A DNA stretch of 64,000 bases from Sphingomonas daechungensis (GCF_014489495.1 NZ_CP060780.1:2057001-2121000); one strand, 5' to 3'; positions 52,919 to 62,372 are shown, counted from the stretch's first letter. Program-made: numbers and translations. Notes: generated by a model from the sequence alone, not told the origin.

Positions 52919-53988
52919 AACGCCACTGGAAAGTTACGCTTTGGACGGGCGGTGTCCTCCTCGCGCTGGTCGCCGTCCCGATCGTCGTCACCGAAACGCG
53001 ATGTCGAGCTCCGATCGACGGGTTGTCGACCGGCGGCTACCAGGCTCGCTTGGCCGATCCGAAGTGGCGTCGGGATGAATCCCGGACCTGGCTGACCTAC
53101 CCTGAATGGCACATCGTTTATTCCGCGGAAGAGTTTGGACGACACCTTCAGTCGAAGCCGCCGAGCAGCTACCATTATTTGCGGGACATTGGAGGGTTCT
53201 GGCGCGGATTGTGTGCCGTAAACCGGGCGACCGCCGGCGCTGCCCAGACCGACGCCAAGGTGATGCTCTACACGATCGGGACCAGCTTCTCGGCCGAGCT
53301 GCTGTTCAAGGCGGCTTATGAGAACACGATCGGGCGGATCTCGGAGTGGATCGGCGGCTACAAAAGCGCCGACGATAAGTTGGCCGCAAAGGTGCAGCAG
53401 TCCTACGGCGCTTTCATGCATGAGACGCCTTGGTACGAATACCCGTTTAGCAAGGCACTTTCGGACCTGTGGCGCACTTCCGAGCCCAAGGCCAAGTTCC
53501 GGCATTGGGAGCGCCGCTTCGCGCTGAGCAGCGAGTATGGCGTGAAGACGGGGTACGCGAAGCTGATCGGTTTCGCTTCCGGGGCCAGCCTCGGCCGGGA
53601 CGAGCGAGCATTACGCTTCGTCGTGCAAGGGAATGGGCAAGCGCTTGCGGGCGCGGATCCTCGCTTCAAGGTGACCGGGCATCTCGCCGACGGACTTACG
53701 GTCCTTGAGGCGCCTCGATACGCGCAGTTTACCGACCTGCTACTCAAGCTCGCTAACGGTAACGCCGAATTGGTCGAGATCAGCGGGAACGACGACATCT
53801 TCCTGACGATCTGGCTGCCGCCTGGAAGGTCGACGGCGTCACTCGGCAAAGAGCTGTTCTCCATCCCGCTCGACGAACCGCGCGGTTGGCGCCGCGTTGG
53901 GATCTCGACGAAAGTACACAAACTGCTGCCTGCGATCCGCGCCATCCAGCGGGATGGCGGCAAGGTAGAGCACGTCTACGACTATTGA
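52915..53988 (+). CDS. Uncharacterised protein with N-terminal membrane anchor
   Basis: 357 residues; one N-terminal hydrophobic span (LWTGGVLLALVAVPIVV) and a large soluble remainder rich in Trp/Tyr (SRTWLTYPEWHIVYSAEEFG; HETPWYEYPFSKALSDLW). No family recognised and no catalytic motif visible. The GTG start overlaps the previous stop (GTGA), so the two genes are probably translated together. The converging FAD oxidase gene ends three bases after it, with no terminator seen. Confidence 0.85.
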   Translation: MKRHWKVTLWTGGVLLALVAVPIVVTETRCRAPIDGLSTGGYQARLADPKWRRDESRTWLTYPEWHIVYSAEEFGRHLQSKPPSSYHYLRDIGGFWRGLCAVNRATAGAAQTDAKVMLYTIGTSFSAELLFKAAYENTIGRISEWIGGYKSADDKLAAKVQQSYGAFMHETPWYEYPFSKALSDLWRTSEPKAKFRHWERRFALSSEYGVKTGYAKLIGFASGASLGRDERALRFVVQGNGQALAGADPRFKVTGHLADGLTVLEAPRYAQFTDLLLKLANGNAELVEISGNDDIFLTIWLPPGRSTASLGKELFSIPLDEPRGWRRVGISTKVHKLLPAIRAIQRDGGKVEHVYDY

Positions 53989-53991
53989 GCG

Positions 53992-55564
53992 TTAGCCGAC
54001 GGCCAGCGCGTAGCGTTCGTACCAGGTGTTGCTGAAAAGGCCGTCCGGGTCCCACTTTCGCTTTGCGGCGAAGACCTCCCGAACCTCGGGATAGGACGCG
54101 ACCAGCTGCTCCGGCGAATAATAGAGCTGGTAGGGCAGGAAAAACCGGCCGCCCGCGCGCGAGCCAGGTCGATCAGTTCGCTGGTCAGGCGTGCCATCCG
54201 GGCATTCCCGTCAGCGTCGGTCCGCTGGTTGAAGTAGAGCACCACCGAATAAGCGGGCGCGGGCGCGTAGGTCAGCCGGTTGTCTTCCTTGCCGACGACC
54301 CGCACCGAAGCGTTGAGAAGGTTGGCGTCGTGCTGCCGGACAATGGTCCTGAGACCGTCGATGAAGGGCAGCAGCTGATCGCGAGGAATGAAGTATTCCT
54401 GAAGGATATCCGTGTCGTTCTTCAGAGCGTTTCTGAGATATGGGACGCTGTCATGCATTGGGTCGTTGCGCGAAACGAGGCAAGCCTCGCCGTCTTTCAT
54501 CGCCTGCGCACGCGTGACAGTGCACGCTTCCGCCCGATGCTCGAGGTTCTTTTCCGCCCACCATTTGAAGCTGCGGAAGGCGGTAGATTTCTTGGCCAAG
54601 TTGACCGTGAGCCGACGCATCTTGACCGAGCCGACCTCGGCCAGAGGCGCGCGCTCGGCACCGGACTCGTCGGTGTGGTGGTAGGTGTAGATCAGCGCCT
54701 CATCGAGCAGCGAACCAGGCGCGGTTGAAATGTGTGTGTACATCAGGCCGACAGACGGATCGGCGATGATCCGGGTCAGCCGGCCGGGCAGGTCCGACGT
54801 GGCGATCAGCTCCCGCTCCGATCGGTAGATCGCGTTGGGGACGACATCGATCTCCGCGGACAGGATGATGCCGAACAGGCCGTAGCCCCCGACGATCAGG
54901 TCGAAGAGCTCAGGGTTCTCCGTTCGGGAAACAGTCACCACCTGCCCGTCGGCGAGAAGGACGCGAAGCGAGCGGATCGAATCCCGGATGGCCCCGGCCT
55001 GATGGTCCATTCCGTGGGCGTTGACTGAAATGGAGCCGCCGACGGTAAAAATATCCGTCGACTGCATCGCCTTGACTGCAAAACGCGGATGGATGGCGTT
55101 TTGAATATCGTGCCAGGTTGCCCGGCACCGACAGTAACGGTCGATTTCTCCGGATCGAGCCTGATCGCATTCATCTTGCGCATGTCGAGCATCAGCCCGC
55201 CGCGCCGGAAGGCATGGCCGCCCATGCTGTGGCGAACACCGGCGGGGGAAATCGTGAGTCCCTTGGCCTTGGCGTAGGTCAACGCCTGCTGCGCCTCCCG
55301 CTCGCTAACCGGAGCGATTACTCCGGCGATTGCGGTTCGGTCTACGCAGCTCGCGTCATTGACCGTCCCGCCTTTCTGCGCCCAGCGCGGCTCGGGCACC
55401 TGCTCCTGAACCGCGATCCCATGCGGGGTCGGGACTTCCGGCAGTACGTCGCCGCAGTCCTTTTCGCCATCAGGATCCGCAGCCAAGGGCTCCAGCGCAA
55501 CGGTCGTTCCAACAGCAGCGACGCCGATGACTGAGGCGCCGATGACGAGCGTCTTGCGCTTCAT
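53992..55564 (-). CDS. FAD-binding oxidase, aldonolactone-oxidase-like (two frameshifts)
   Basis: Flavin oxidase of the PCMH/vanillyl-alcohol-oxidase superfamily. N-terminal membrane anchor (KTLVIGASVIGVAAVGTTVA), FAD-binding segments TISPAGVRHSMGGHAF, FTVGGSISVNAHGMDHQAG and GGYGLFGIILSAEIDV, and a C-terminal WDPDGLFSNTWYER block. Bases are missing at 55121-55123 and 54152-54154; with them the protein is about 524 residues ending at 53992. The His-Gly-Met region suggests covalent or tight FAD. Substrate unknown. Overlaps the hydrolase upstream by four bases. Confidence 0.85.
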
Positions 55565-56524
55565 TCCTTCTCCTTCGTGACCGTCTTCAGGGACTGATCG
55601 AGAGCAGCCTGGAAAGCTGCTGGATCCTCGATGTGCGGGATGTGACCGACACCCGACAGGATGGTCAGAGATCGTGCACGGGTGAGTGCCTCAATGCGCT
55701 TGCCTTGCGGGAGCGGCGTGACCGTGTCCGCGTCCCCCAGATCAGCGCCACGGGAATCTTGATGGCGCTCAGAGTCGCCGACCGACGGCTCAGCGCACCA
55801 TCCTGCTTGGTTAACAGGTTGGGAAGCCAGGCGGCATAGGCGGACGTCGAACCTTCGCGCAGCATGGGCTCGCGAAGAACCGGGATCCAACGATGCGCTT
55901 GTTCCTTCCGCTCGATCAGTGAGCGCAGAAAGGGCTCTAGCGCGTTGGGGTTCGTCACGATTGCGGACGTCGCGAGCTGCGCAACGGGTTCGGCACGCAT
56001 GACCTTGGCGACAGGCGCCTCGGTCTTGGGATCGAGCTCACCAAGAGCGGCGTCGACGAGGACCAGGCCCGAACCTGCTCCGGGTGACGCAGTCCCAACT
56101 CGGTGACTGCCCCGCCCAAAGCTGTGGCCGACAACGACCGCCGGCTTGCCGAGCACGCCGAGAATGGCCGACAGGCGCTCGGCCTGGGTAATGCGGTCAT
56201 AGCGAGCGCTCGGATCGCGATCTGACCAACCAAACGGTGGCAGGTCGATGGCAATGACCGCCAGCCCTGCTGCGCCAGGTGATCGGCCACTTCGCTCCAG
56301 AAACCGCTCCAAGCCGCGGTGCCGTGCACCAGGACTACGGGAATGCCATCGGCCGGCCCTGCGACTCGAGCGGCGACGTGCCCCGCCGGCGTTGCGAAGT
56401 AAGTGGTGCCCGCAGGCGCCGTCGCCTCACCTTCGCGCCAAGCCGCAAGGCCGCGAAGGATCAGCAAAAGAACAAGGATGAATAGGGCTAGCGCAATGAA
56501 CCCACGGAGCGCGCTTGCACCCAT
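55561..56524 (-). CDS. Membrane-anchored alpha/beta hydrolase (about five frameshifts)
   Basis: Single N-terminal span (IALALFILVLLLILRGLAAW) followed by the hydrolase fold: GIPVVLVHGTAAWSGFW (oxyanion), VVVGHSFGGGAVTELG (Ser nucleophile), ALIWGDADTVTPLPQ (acid) and GVGHIPHIEDPAAF (His). Missing G/C near 56254, 56116 (two bases), 56070 and 55738 explain the breaks. Corrected length about 322 residues. ATG 56524 gives the best membrane anchor. Four-base overlap with the FAD oxidase suggests a two-gene operon acting on one lactone or ester-like substrate; that is inference. Confidence 0.8.
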
Positions 56525-56599
56525 CCGCACAGCCAAAGGCCGTTTCGCCTCACCCGCCCCATGCCATTGGTATGAAACGCGGATGAGGCGTTCGCAAGC

Positions 56600-57255
56600 C
56601 TATGAAATCGCCTCGCTAGACCGGGCTTCCGCGCCCTCCTGATCGGCTCGGTCAGCGCCGTTTCCGTCGAGGTTCTGGGCGACAAAGTCCCAGTTGACGA
56701 TGTTCGACAGGACCGAGGTCACGAACCGCGGCCGCTCATTGCGATAGTCGATGTAATATGCGTGCTCCCACACATCGAGCGTGAAGAGCGGCACCATGCC
56801 GTCGTGGACGAGCGGTGTGTCCGCGTCATGGAGCGAGGTGATCTTCAAGTGATCCCGGTCGAGCACGAGCCAGGCCCAGCCATTCGAGAAGTGGTTCACC
56901 GCTTCGTCGCCGAGTTTCTGGAGCAGCGGCTCGACGCCGCCGAACCCATCGTCGATCAGCTGCGCCAAGCGGCCGCTCGGCTGCTGCGCTTCCGGAGTCA
57001 GGCACTGCCAGAAGAAGCTGTGATTCCACAGCTGGGCGCTGTTGTTGAAAAGCTTCTTCTCACCACCTCCGCTGGCGTGCCGGATGACCTCGACCAACGA
57101 TGCGCCCTCTAGCTCGGGCTTCGCGCTGACGAACTCGTTGGTCTTGTTGACGTAGGCGCGGTGATGCTTGCCCAGTGGAATTCGAGCGTCTCCGCCGAGA
57201 TGTGCGGCACAAGGGCGTCCTTGGCATAGGGAAGTTCGGGCAGCTGGAAGGCCAT
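56600..57255 (-). CDS. sodB: Fe/Mn superoxide dismutase (one-base frameshift)
   Basis: Dismutates superoxide. Start ATG 57255 (MAFQLPELPYAKDALVPHIS) with AGGAGA upstream. Metal ligands: first His in LEFHWGKHHRAYVN after restoring one base at 57171-57173, second in LWNHSFFWQCL, then the DVWEHAYYIDYRNERP block. About 218 residues with a Glu/Ala-rich end. Metal choice cannot be fixed; Gly/Gln pattern was not judged. Confidence 0.95.
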
Positions 57256-57396
57256 GGCGGTCTGTCTCCTTCGGGATTTCGCCTGCATAACGATGCTCGG
57301 CCCATGTCGCTCCATGGTTCGTCGCACAACCTTGCGACTCACTGTTTCGGGGCCGTAAGAAGGTCTTGGAGCCGTCTGTCGGCGAAGGGGGAAACG

Positions 57397-57975
57397 ATGG
57401 GAAAATTCTTTGAGAATCTGAACGGTGTCCTGATCGCGGGGTTGGTGCTGGCCATTCTGATCGTGGTATTTCCGAACAGCGGCTTCCAGAACTCGGTTGG
57501 CTCGACCGACTTGTGGCTGGGCGTGTTCCAGTGGCTGCACGTATTCTTCGGCATCACCTGGATCGGCCTGCTGTATTACTTCAACTTCGTGCAGATTCCG
57601 ACCATGCCCACGGTACCCGCCGAACTGAAACCGGGGGTCACCAAATACATCGCTCCGAAGGCACTCTTCTATTTCCGCTGGGGTGCCGTCTTCACCGTCG
57701 TGACCGGCCTGATCCTCGCCTACCTCTACGGCGAGGAAAATGCGTTGCTGCTGAACGACCCATCCAACCGCCTGATCGGCATTGGCATGTGGCTAGCGCT
57801 GATCATGGCCTTCAACGTCTGGTTCATCATCTGGCCGAACCAGAAGAAGGCACTTGGGCTCGTCGAGGCGGACGACGCGACGAAGGCGAAGTCGGCCCGC
57901 ACCGCGATGATCTTCTCGCGGCTGAACACCCTGCTGTCGATCCCGATGCTGCTGGCGATGACCAACATGCACTAG
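57397..57975 (+). CDS. Multi-span membrane protein, urate-hydroxylase (PuuD)-like
   Basis: The 192-residue protein resembles the N-terminal membrane part of PuuD: LWLGVFQWLHVFFGITWIGLLYYFNF, RWGAVFTVVTGLILAYL and AFNVWFIIWPNQKKALGL. No cytochrome domain follows. GGGGG lies about seven bases upstream of ATG 57397. Function in the absence of purine genes is unclear. Divergent from sodB. Confidence 0.82.
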   Translation: MGKFFENLNGVLIAGLVLAILIVVFPNSGFQNSVGSTDLWLGVFQWLHVFFGITWIGLLYYFNFVQIPTMPTVPAELKPGVTKYIAPKALFYFRWGAVFTVVTGLILAYLYGEENALLLNDPSNRLIGIGMWLALIMAFNVWFIIWPNQKKALGLVEADDATKAKSARTAMIFSRLNTLLSIPMLLAMTNMH

Positions 57976-57991
57976 GCACTTGGCGAGCCGT

Positions 57992-58543
57992 CTACGGGCG
58001 GCTCACCTTGTAGCGGGCAAGGTCGCGACGCGGCGCGTCCCAGGCGGGTTTCAGTTGGACGGCCTGCTTCAGGTCCGCATAGGCCGCCTTGACGTTGCCG
58101 ACGTCTTCCTGAGCCAGCCCGCGGCCGTAGTAAGCAACCTCCGGCAGCTCCGTTCCAAGCTCGATCGCTTTCGAAAAAAGCGGCACGGCCGCTTCGCTGT
58201 GACCCGTCCTCAACTGCAGGATCGCCATGTTGAGGTACGGCTCCGATCGCTGCGGATTCATCTGCATGGCAGCGCTGAAATCCGTCTCGGCACGCCCGTA
58301 GTCGCTCCGAAGCATGCGAACGATCCCGCGGTTCACGTGAGTCGCCAGGCGATCTTCGTCGGACAAAGCCTGGTCCGAAAAGGCCCGGTCGCAGGTGTTC
58401 ATCGACTCAAGGGTGACGTTGCGCTGCTCGGCAGCCTTGAAACAACCCTCGGCGAAACTGCCGTCGAGGACTGAAATGCCCGCGGATGCTGGATACGCCA
58501 AAGAGCAGGCCACGGCGCCGGCAGCAAGGACTAGTGCTTTCAT
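57992..58543 (-). CDS. Periplasmic TPR protein
   Basis: Signal peptide (MKALVLAAGAVACSLAYPASA) and about four TPR helical pairs (VNRGIVRMLRSDYGRAETDF; YLNMAILQLRTGHSEAAVPL; AYYGRGLAQEDVGNVKAAYA). 183 residues. ATG 58543 follows GAGGAGGC. Scaffold or interaction role; partner unknown. Confidence 0.88.
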   Translation of the reverse strand: MKALVLAAGAVACSLAYPASAGISVLDGSFAEGCFKAAEQRNVTLESMNTCDRAFSDQALSDEDRLATHVNRGIVRMLRSDYGRAETDFSAAMQMNPQRSEPYLNMAILQLRTGHSEAAVPLFSKAIELGTELPEVAYYGRGLAQEDVGNVKAAYADLKQAVQLKPAWDAPRRDLARYKVSRP

Positions 58544-58621
58544 AAAAGCCTCCTCACCTTGCCGAGGCAGAATACGCCTCTTTGCGCCCGCATTCACTGC
58601 AAATTCGACAAACGGTCGGGA

Positions 58622-59673
58622 TCAGGCGCCGTCGGTTTCCAGCAGCTTGTGGCGTTTCAGGGCGTGGCGAAGCTGGTCGTAGCTCAGATTGAGGGCGGCG
58701 GCCGTCGCACGCTGGTTGAAGCGATTGGCGGCAAGCGCGTTCTGCAGGAGGGCACGCTCGTAGTCTGACACCGCGGCCCGGAAGTCACTGGTCGATGCTG
58801 GCGGAGGTGCCGACGACGGACTTTCCGCGCTCGGAACTGGCTCCTCCGAAACTTTGGCGTCCGTATGCGACGGGTGGGTGACCTGCCCGATCGCCGGTGC
58901 CCACGGAGAATGGAATGGATCGAACTGTATGGCGTCGATGTCCCGCTCGGGATCCTCCCAACGATAGACCGCGCGCTCCACCACATTCCTGAGCTCGCGG
59001 ACGTTTCCCGGCCAATTATAGGCTTCGAGCTCCGCGACGGCCCGGGGAGAAAAGCCCGGCCAGTTGGGCCACTCCAGCTCCACCGCCATCCGCCGACCAA
59101 AATGATCCGCCAGCAGCGATATATCTCCCGTCCGTGCGCGCAGCGGCGGGAGGGTCACCACCTCGAACGACAAGCGATCAAGCAAGTCAGCCCGAAAATG
59201 ACCTTTGTCGACCTGGAGCGGAAGGTTTTCGTTGGTCGCTGCGACGATCCGGACATCGACCGAAATCGGTTTGGACGCTCCTATGCGGGTAATCTCGCCG
59301 TACTCCACCGCGCGCAGCAGGCGGTCCTGTGCAGGCATCGACAAGGTTCCGAGTTCGTCGAGGAAGAGCGTTCCGCCGTCCGCCTCTTCGAACCGTCCGT
59401 GGCGAGTCTTCGACGCGCCGGTGAAGCTGCCGGCCTCGTGCCCGAACAATTCGGCTTCGATCAGCGTCTCGGGAAGCGCCGCGCAGTTCATCACTACCAG
59501 GGGCCCGCCCAGCGCGACGACAAGTGGTGAAGACGTTCGGCGATCAACTCCTTGCCTGTGCCGCGCTCGCCAATGACCAGGACCGGGCGATTAAGGGGCG
59601 CCGCACGGCTCGCCCGCTCGACAGCATCGAGAAAGGCCAGGCTCTGCCCGACGAACTGATTTGTCCGCTCCAT
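58622..59673 (-). CDS. pspF: Sigma-54 activator PspF (one-base frameshift)
   Basis: AAA+ enhancer-binding protein without an N-terminal receiver domain, as in PspF. Start ATG 59673 ([18 protein letters not shown]), Walker [23 protein letters not shown]-type loop as [20 protein letters not shown], Walker [13 protein letters not shown], and a C-terminal Fis-type HTH ([18 protein letters not shown]). The loop reads GSFTGA instead of GAFTGA. One base is missing in GGGG at 59500-59503; correction gives [15 protein letters not shown]. About 350 residues with a longer linker than E. coli PspF. Divergent from pspA. Confidence 0.93.
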
Positions 59674-59711
59674 CGCGCTGATAATTGGTGTCTCGCCCCA
59701 TCAGTTGGCAA

Positions 59712-59731
59712 GATATTTCAGTTGAGATATT
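59712..59731. promoter_or_regulatory. Candidate PspF upstream activator site
   Basis: GATATTTCA-GT-TGAGATATT is an imperfect dyad with seven of nine matching arm positions. It lies about 47-66 bp upstream of the -24 element, a usual distance for enhancer-binding proteins in short intergenic spaces. Confidence 0.4.
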
Positions 59732-59777
59732 GGCGAATTTCTGCAGTTTTTCTATTCTTCAGCCATTTCGCGCATTC

Positions 59778-59793
59778 TGGCACGATCCTTGTA
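59778..59793 (+). promoter_or_regulatory. Sigma-54 promoter for the psp operon
   Basis: TGGCACGATCCTTGTA matches TGGCAC-N5-TTGCA with GG at -24 and TG at -12 (one mismatch). It lies 45 bp before pspA and divergent to pspF, exactly where PspF-dependent promoters sit. Confidence 0.9.
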
Positions 59794-59837
59794 TATCTTT
59801 TGGCCATACAGGCCTGATTACGATTGCGGAGTTTGAA

Positions 59838-60506
59838 ATGGGTATATTCTCTCGCACGAGGGATATCTTCGCGGCGAACATGACGGAGCTTCTCGACCGG
59901 TCCGAAGACCCGGCGAAGATGATCCGCATGATCATCCTCGAAATGGAAGAAACGTTGGTGGAAGTCCGCGCCAGTGCCGCGCGCTCCATTGCCGATGGCA
60001 AGGAAATGCGCCGGGCGCTGAAGCGCCTTGAGGAGCTTCAATCGAGCTGGACCGAGAAGGCCGAGCTTGCACTGAGCAAGGACCGCGAGGACCTTGCCAA
60101 GGCTGCGCTGATCGAGCGCCAGAAGGCTGCCGACATGGCCGGCGGACTTCGTGCCGAGATCGATCAGATCGACGAGACCCTCAAGACCTACGAAGCGGAT
60201 ATCGCCAAGCTGCAGGGCAAATTGCGCGAGGCGCGTGCCCGGCAAAATGCTATTGCGGCTCGCCTCGAGAGTGCGGTCACGCGTGCCAAGGCCCGTGAGA
60301 TCATGCACGGCGGACGGACGGAAGATGCCTTCTCGAAGTTCGAGGTGCTGGAACGCCGGGCCGACTTCGCGGAGGGTCGTGCCGATGCGCTCGGCATGAC
60401 CGGGCCGAAGAGCCTCGAGGAAGAGATTGCCGAATTGCGTGCGTCCGAACAGGTCGACGCAGAACTGGAAGCCATGAAGGCGGCGCTGAAGCGCAAAGGG
60501 GATTAG
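59838..60506 (+). CDS. pspA: Phage shock protein PspA
   Basis: ESCRT-III-like membrane-protecting protein. Coiled-coil over most of the 222 residues; family opening MGIFSRTRDIFAANMTELLD with the amphipathic N-terminal helix, EDPAKMIRMIILEMEETLVE, and a C-terminal ERRADFAEGRADALG segment. Intact. First gene after the sigma-54 promoter. Binds and inhibits PspF in known systems. Confidence 0.97.
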   Translation: MGIFSRTRDIFAANMTELLDRSEDPAKMIRMIILEMEETLVEVRASAARSIADGKEMRRALKRLEELQSSWTEKAELALSKDREDLAKAALIERQKAADMAGGLRAEIDQIDETLKTYEADIAKLQGKLREARARQNAIAARLESAVTRAKAREIMHGGRTEDAFSKFEVLERRADFAEGRADALGMTGPKSLEEEIAELRASEQVDAELEAMKAALKRKGD

Positions 60507-60509
60507 AGA

Positions 60510-60818
60510 ATGGAAGGTGTGATTGGTCCGATCGTCATATGCACGATCCTGTTCATCGGGCTCCCGTGGATCCTGTTCCACTACATCACGAAGTGGAAAA
60601 CGGCCGCGACGATTACCGGTGCCGATGAGAAGTTGCTGGATGAACTTTACGATCTCGCACGCCGCCTGGACGACAGGCTGTGCTCGATCGAACGGATCAT
60701 GACTGCCGAGAACCCGAACTGGAAGCAGCAGTGCCTGCCGGACGCAACCGACCGCATCGCTGACGAGCTTAGCCAGGTCCGCAACCGTGGTCGCAGCCGC
60801 GCCCGGACAGGAGAATGA
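60510..60818 (+). CDS. pspB: Phage shock protein PspB
   Basis: One N-terminal span (VIGPIVICTILFIGLPWILF) and a cytoplasmic leucine-zipper-like region; RLDDRLCSIERIMTAENPNW is the PspB block. 102 residues, somewhat longer than E. coli PspB. The C-terminal Arg-rich tail RNRGRSRARTGE is extra. Overlaps the pspC start by four bases. Confidence 0.93.
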   Translation: MEGVIGPIVICTILFIGLPWILFHYITKWKTAATITGADEKLLDELYDLARRLDDRLCSIERIMTAENPNWKQQCLPDATDRIADELSQVRNRGRSRARTGE

Positions 60819-61210
60819 ACGTGGCGTACCAGCCTCCCAGCCGGACCCGGTTCTACCGGGACAAGCGCAACGGCAAAGTCATGGGCATTTGCGCCGGCAT
60901 CGCCGACTATACCGGCTTCGACATCAGCCTGGTCCGGATCACGATGATCGCCGCCGTCTTTCTCAGCAGCGGGTCGATCCTGCCGGTTTATTTCATTGCC
61001 GGTTGGTTGGTCCCCGAACAGCCGAGGGAGCTCGAAGGCACGGATGTCCAGGAGCGCGAATTCTGGCAGTCGGTTCGGCGGTCACCCGCCCGCACCGCGC
61101 GAGATATCCGCCTGCGGTTGAAGGACATCGATCGCCGGCTTGCCGACGTCGAAAGTTACGTCACGACCGAAAACCGTTCGCTTGCTCGGGAAATCGAGCA
61201 GCTTCGCTAG
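60815..61210 (+). CDS. pspC: Phage shock protein PspC
   Basis: PspC domain FYRDKRNGKVMGICAGIADY and LVRITMIAAVFLSSGSILPV with one membrane span, then a helical cytoplasmic tail ending RRLADVESYVTTENRSLARE-IEQLR. 131 residues. With PspB senses membrane stress and releases PspF from PspA. The tail resembles that of the following small proteins. Confidence 0.95.
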   Translation: MNVAYQPPSRTRFYRDKRNGKVMGICAGIADYTGFDISLVRITMIAAVFLSSGSILPVYFIAGWLVPEQPRELEGTDVQEREFWQSVRRSPARTARDIRLRLKDIDRRLADVESYVTTENRSLAREIEQLR

Positions 61211-61235
61211 TCGTCATCAGGGGTTGGAGGATTTC

Positions 61236-61502
61236 ATGAACCTTGCGGTGCTCATTCCGATTGCGGGCATTGCTGGCGGCGTCGCAATCATGTGGATGTG
61301 CTTCAAGTATCTGGAGCTACGGATCACCGACCGCAAAGCGCTCGACGACGTGGCCCGTGAAACTGCCGAGAAGAAGCGGCTGGAGGCGCGCGTCGCCATC
61401 CTGGAGCGGATCGTAACGGATCGCGGTATCCAAACCGCCGACCAGATCGACGCCTTGGTGGAACGCGACGCGCTCGACCGTGAATCCGAACAGGTTCGGT
61501 AA
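61236..61502 (+). CDS. PspB-like small membrane/coiled-coil protein 1
   Basis: 88 residues: one N-terminal span (VLIPIAGIAGGVAIMWMCF) then a charged helix with LEARVAILERIVTDRG and ADQIDALVER. No named family recognised beyond PspB resemblance. GGAGG lies seven bases before ATG 61236. Part of the psp run on the plus strand; 25 bp after pspC. Confidence 0.8.
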   Translation: MNLAVLIPIAGIAGGVAIMWMCFKYLELRITDRKALDDVARETAEKKRLEARVAILERIVTDRGIQTADQIDALVERDALDRESEQVR

Positions 61503-61513
61503 CTAAGGGGAAT

Positions 61514-61855
61514 ATGACAATGGACGCAGAGATTTTGTCACTTTTGTCGAACCTGTTCCCGATGATCGCTGTCATCGTGACCGTCGCCGTGGCCGGATGG
61601 GTCTTCACGACCTGGCTCAGGATCAAGAACGGCTATCCGCTCGAAACGTCGTGGGGCACGCCGCTCCACCCATCCAACAGCCGCGAGAACGGCGAGCGGA
61701 TCAAGCTACTGACGAGTGAGAACGCACAACTCCGCGCAGAACTGAGCGCCATCAAGGACCGCCTAGAGACGGTCGAACGGATCGTCACCGACCAACCGCA
61801 CAGACTCGCTCGCGAAATCGATGCTCTCGCGATCGACAAAGGCGGAAACGCCTGA
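61514..61855 (+). CDS. PspB-like small membrane/coiled-coil protein 2
   Basis: 113 residues: N-terminal span (LFPMIAVIVTVAVAGWVF), a short loop (KNGYPLETSWGTPLHPSN), then a helix with IKDRLETVERIVTDQPHRLA and REIDALAI. The IVTD motif and LAREI ending match PspC's tail. TAAGGGGAA precedes the ATG. Overlaps the next start by one base. Confidence 0.8.
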   Translation: MTMDAEILSLLSNLFPMIAVIVTVAVAGWVFTTWLRIKNGYPLETSWGTPLHPSNSRENGERIKLLTSENAQLRAELSAIKDRLETVERIVTDQPHRLAREIDALAIDKGGNA

Positions 61856-62133
61856 TGAACAGCATCGCCAGCTGGATCTGGGTTCTCATCCCTCTCGCCG
61901 CGATCGGAATCGCGCCTTTCAAGATGTGGATTCGGGTCAAGGAAAAGCAGATCGAGGCGCAGACAAGCCTTGCTGCGGAGAAGAGCGCCCAATATGCCGC
62001 ACACGTCGAGCGCATCGAGGCGCGTCTTCGCGTGCTAGAGCAGATTGTGACCGACCGGGGCGTTGAGACGGCTGCCCAGATCGAGGCCCTGCGTGATGCG
62101 CCGCGTCCGGAGATTGGAGAGAAAGTTCGATGA
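61855..62133 (+). CDS. PspB-like small membrane/coiled-coil protein 3
   Basis: 92 residues: N-terminal span (WIWVLIPLAAIGIAPFKMWI), then IEARLRVLEQIVTDRG and ETAAQIEALRD. Closest to the 61236 protein, sharing IVTDRG and AxQI(D/E)AL. Its stop overlaps the next ATG by four bases. Confidence 0.8.
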   Translation: MNSIASWIWVLIPLAAIGIAPFKMWIRVKEKQIEAQTSLAAEKSAQYAAHVERIEARLRVLEQIVTDRGVETAAQIEALRDAPRPEIGEKVR

Positions 62134-62372
62134 ACAACCCCTTCGAGTTTGTTCTCATCATCATCGCGATGGTCTTCCTCTTCGCCTTGCTGAAGCGCCG
62201 GATGGAGAACGGTGACGGCCGCGGCCAGGAGCCCGCCGAGGAAAGCCGGGAGAACGCTCGGCTTCGGGACGAGGTTTCGGAACTGAAGGAGCGCATCAAG
62301 GTGCTCGAACGGATTACCGTTGAGAAGGAAAACAGCCTCTCGCGAGAGATCGAGGACCTTCGTAACCGGTAG
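62130..62372 (+). CDS. PspB-like small membrane/coiled-coil protein 4
   Basis: 80 residues: N-terminal span (FEFVLIIIAMVFLFALLKRR), then LKERIKVLERITVEKENSLS and REIEDLRNR, closest to the tail of PspC and the 61514 protein. Last gene of the psp run; no clear terminator before sufE 38 bp on. Confidence 0.8.
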   Translation: MNNPFEFVLIIIAMVFLFALLKRRMENGDGRGQEPAEESRENARLRDEVSELKERIKVLERITVEKENSLSREIEDLRNR

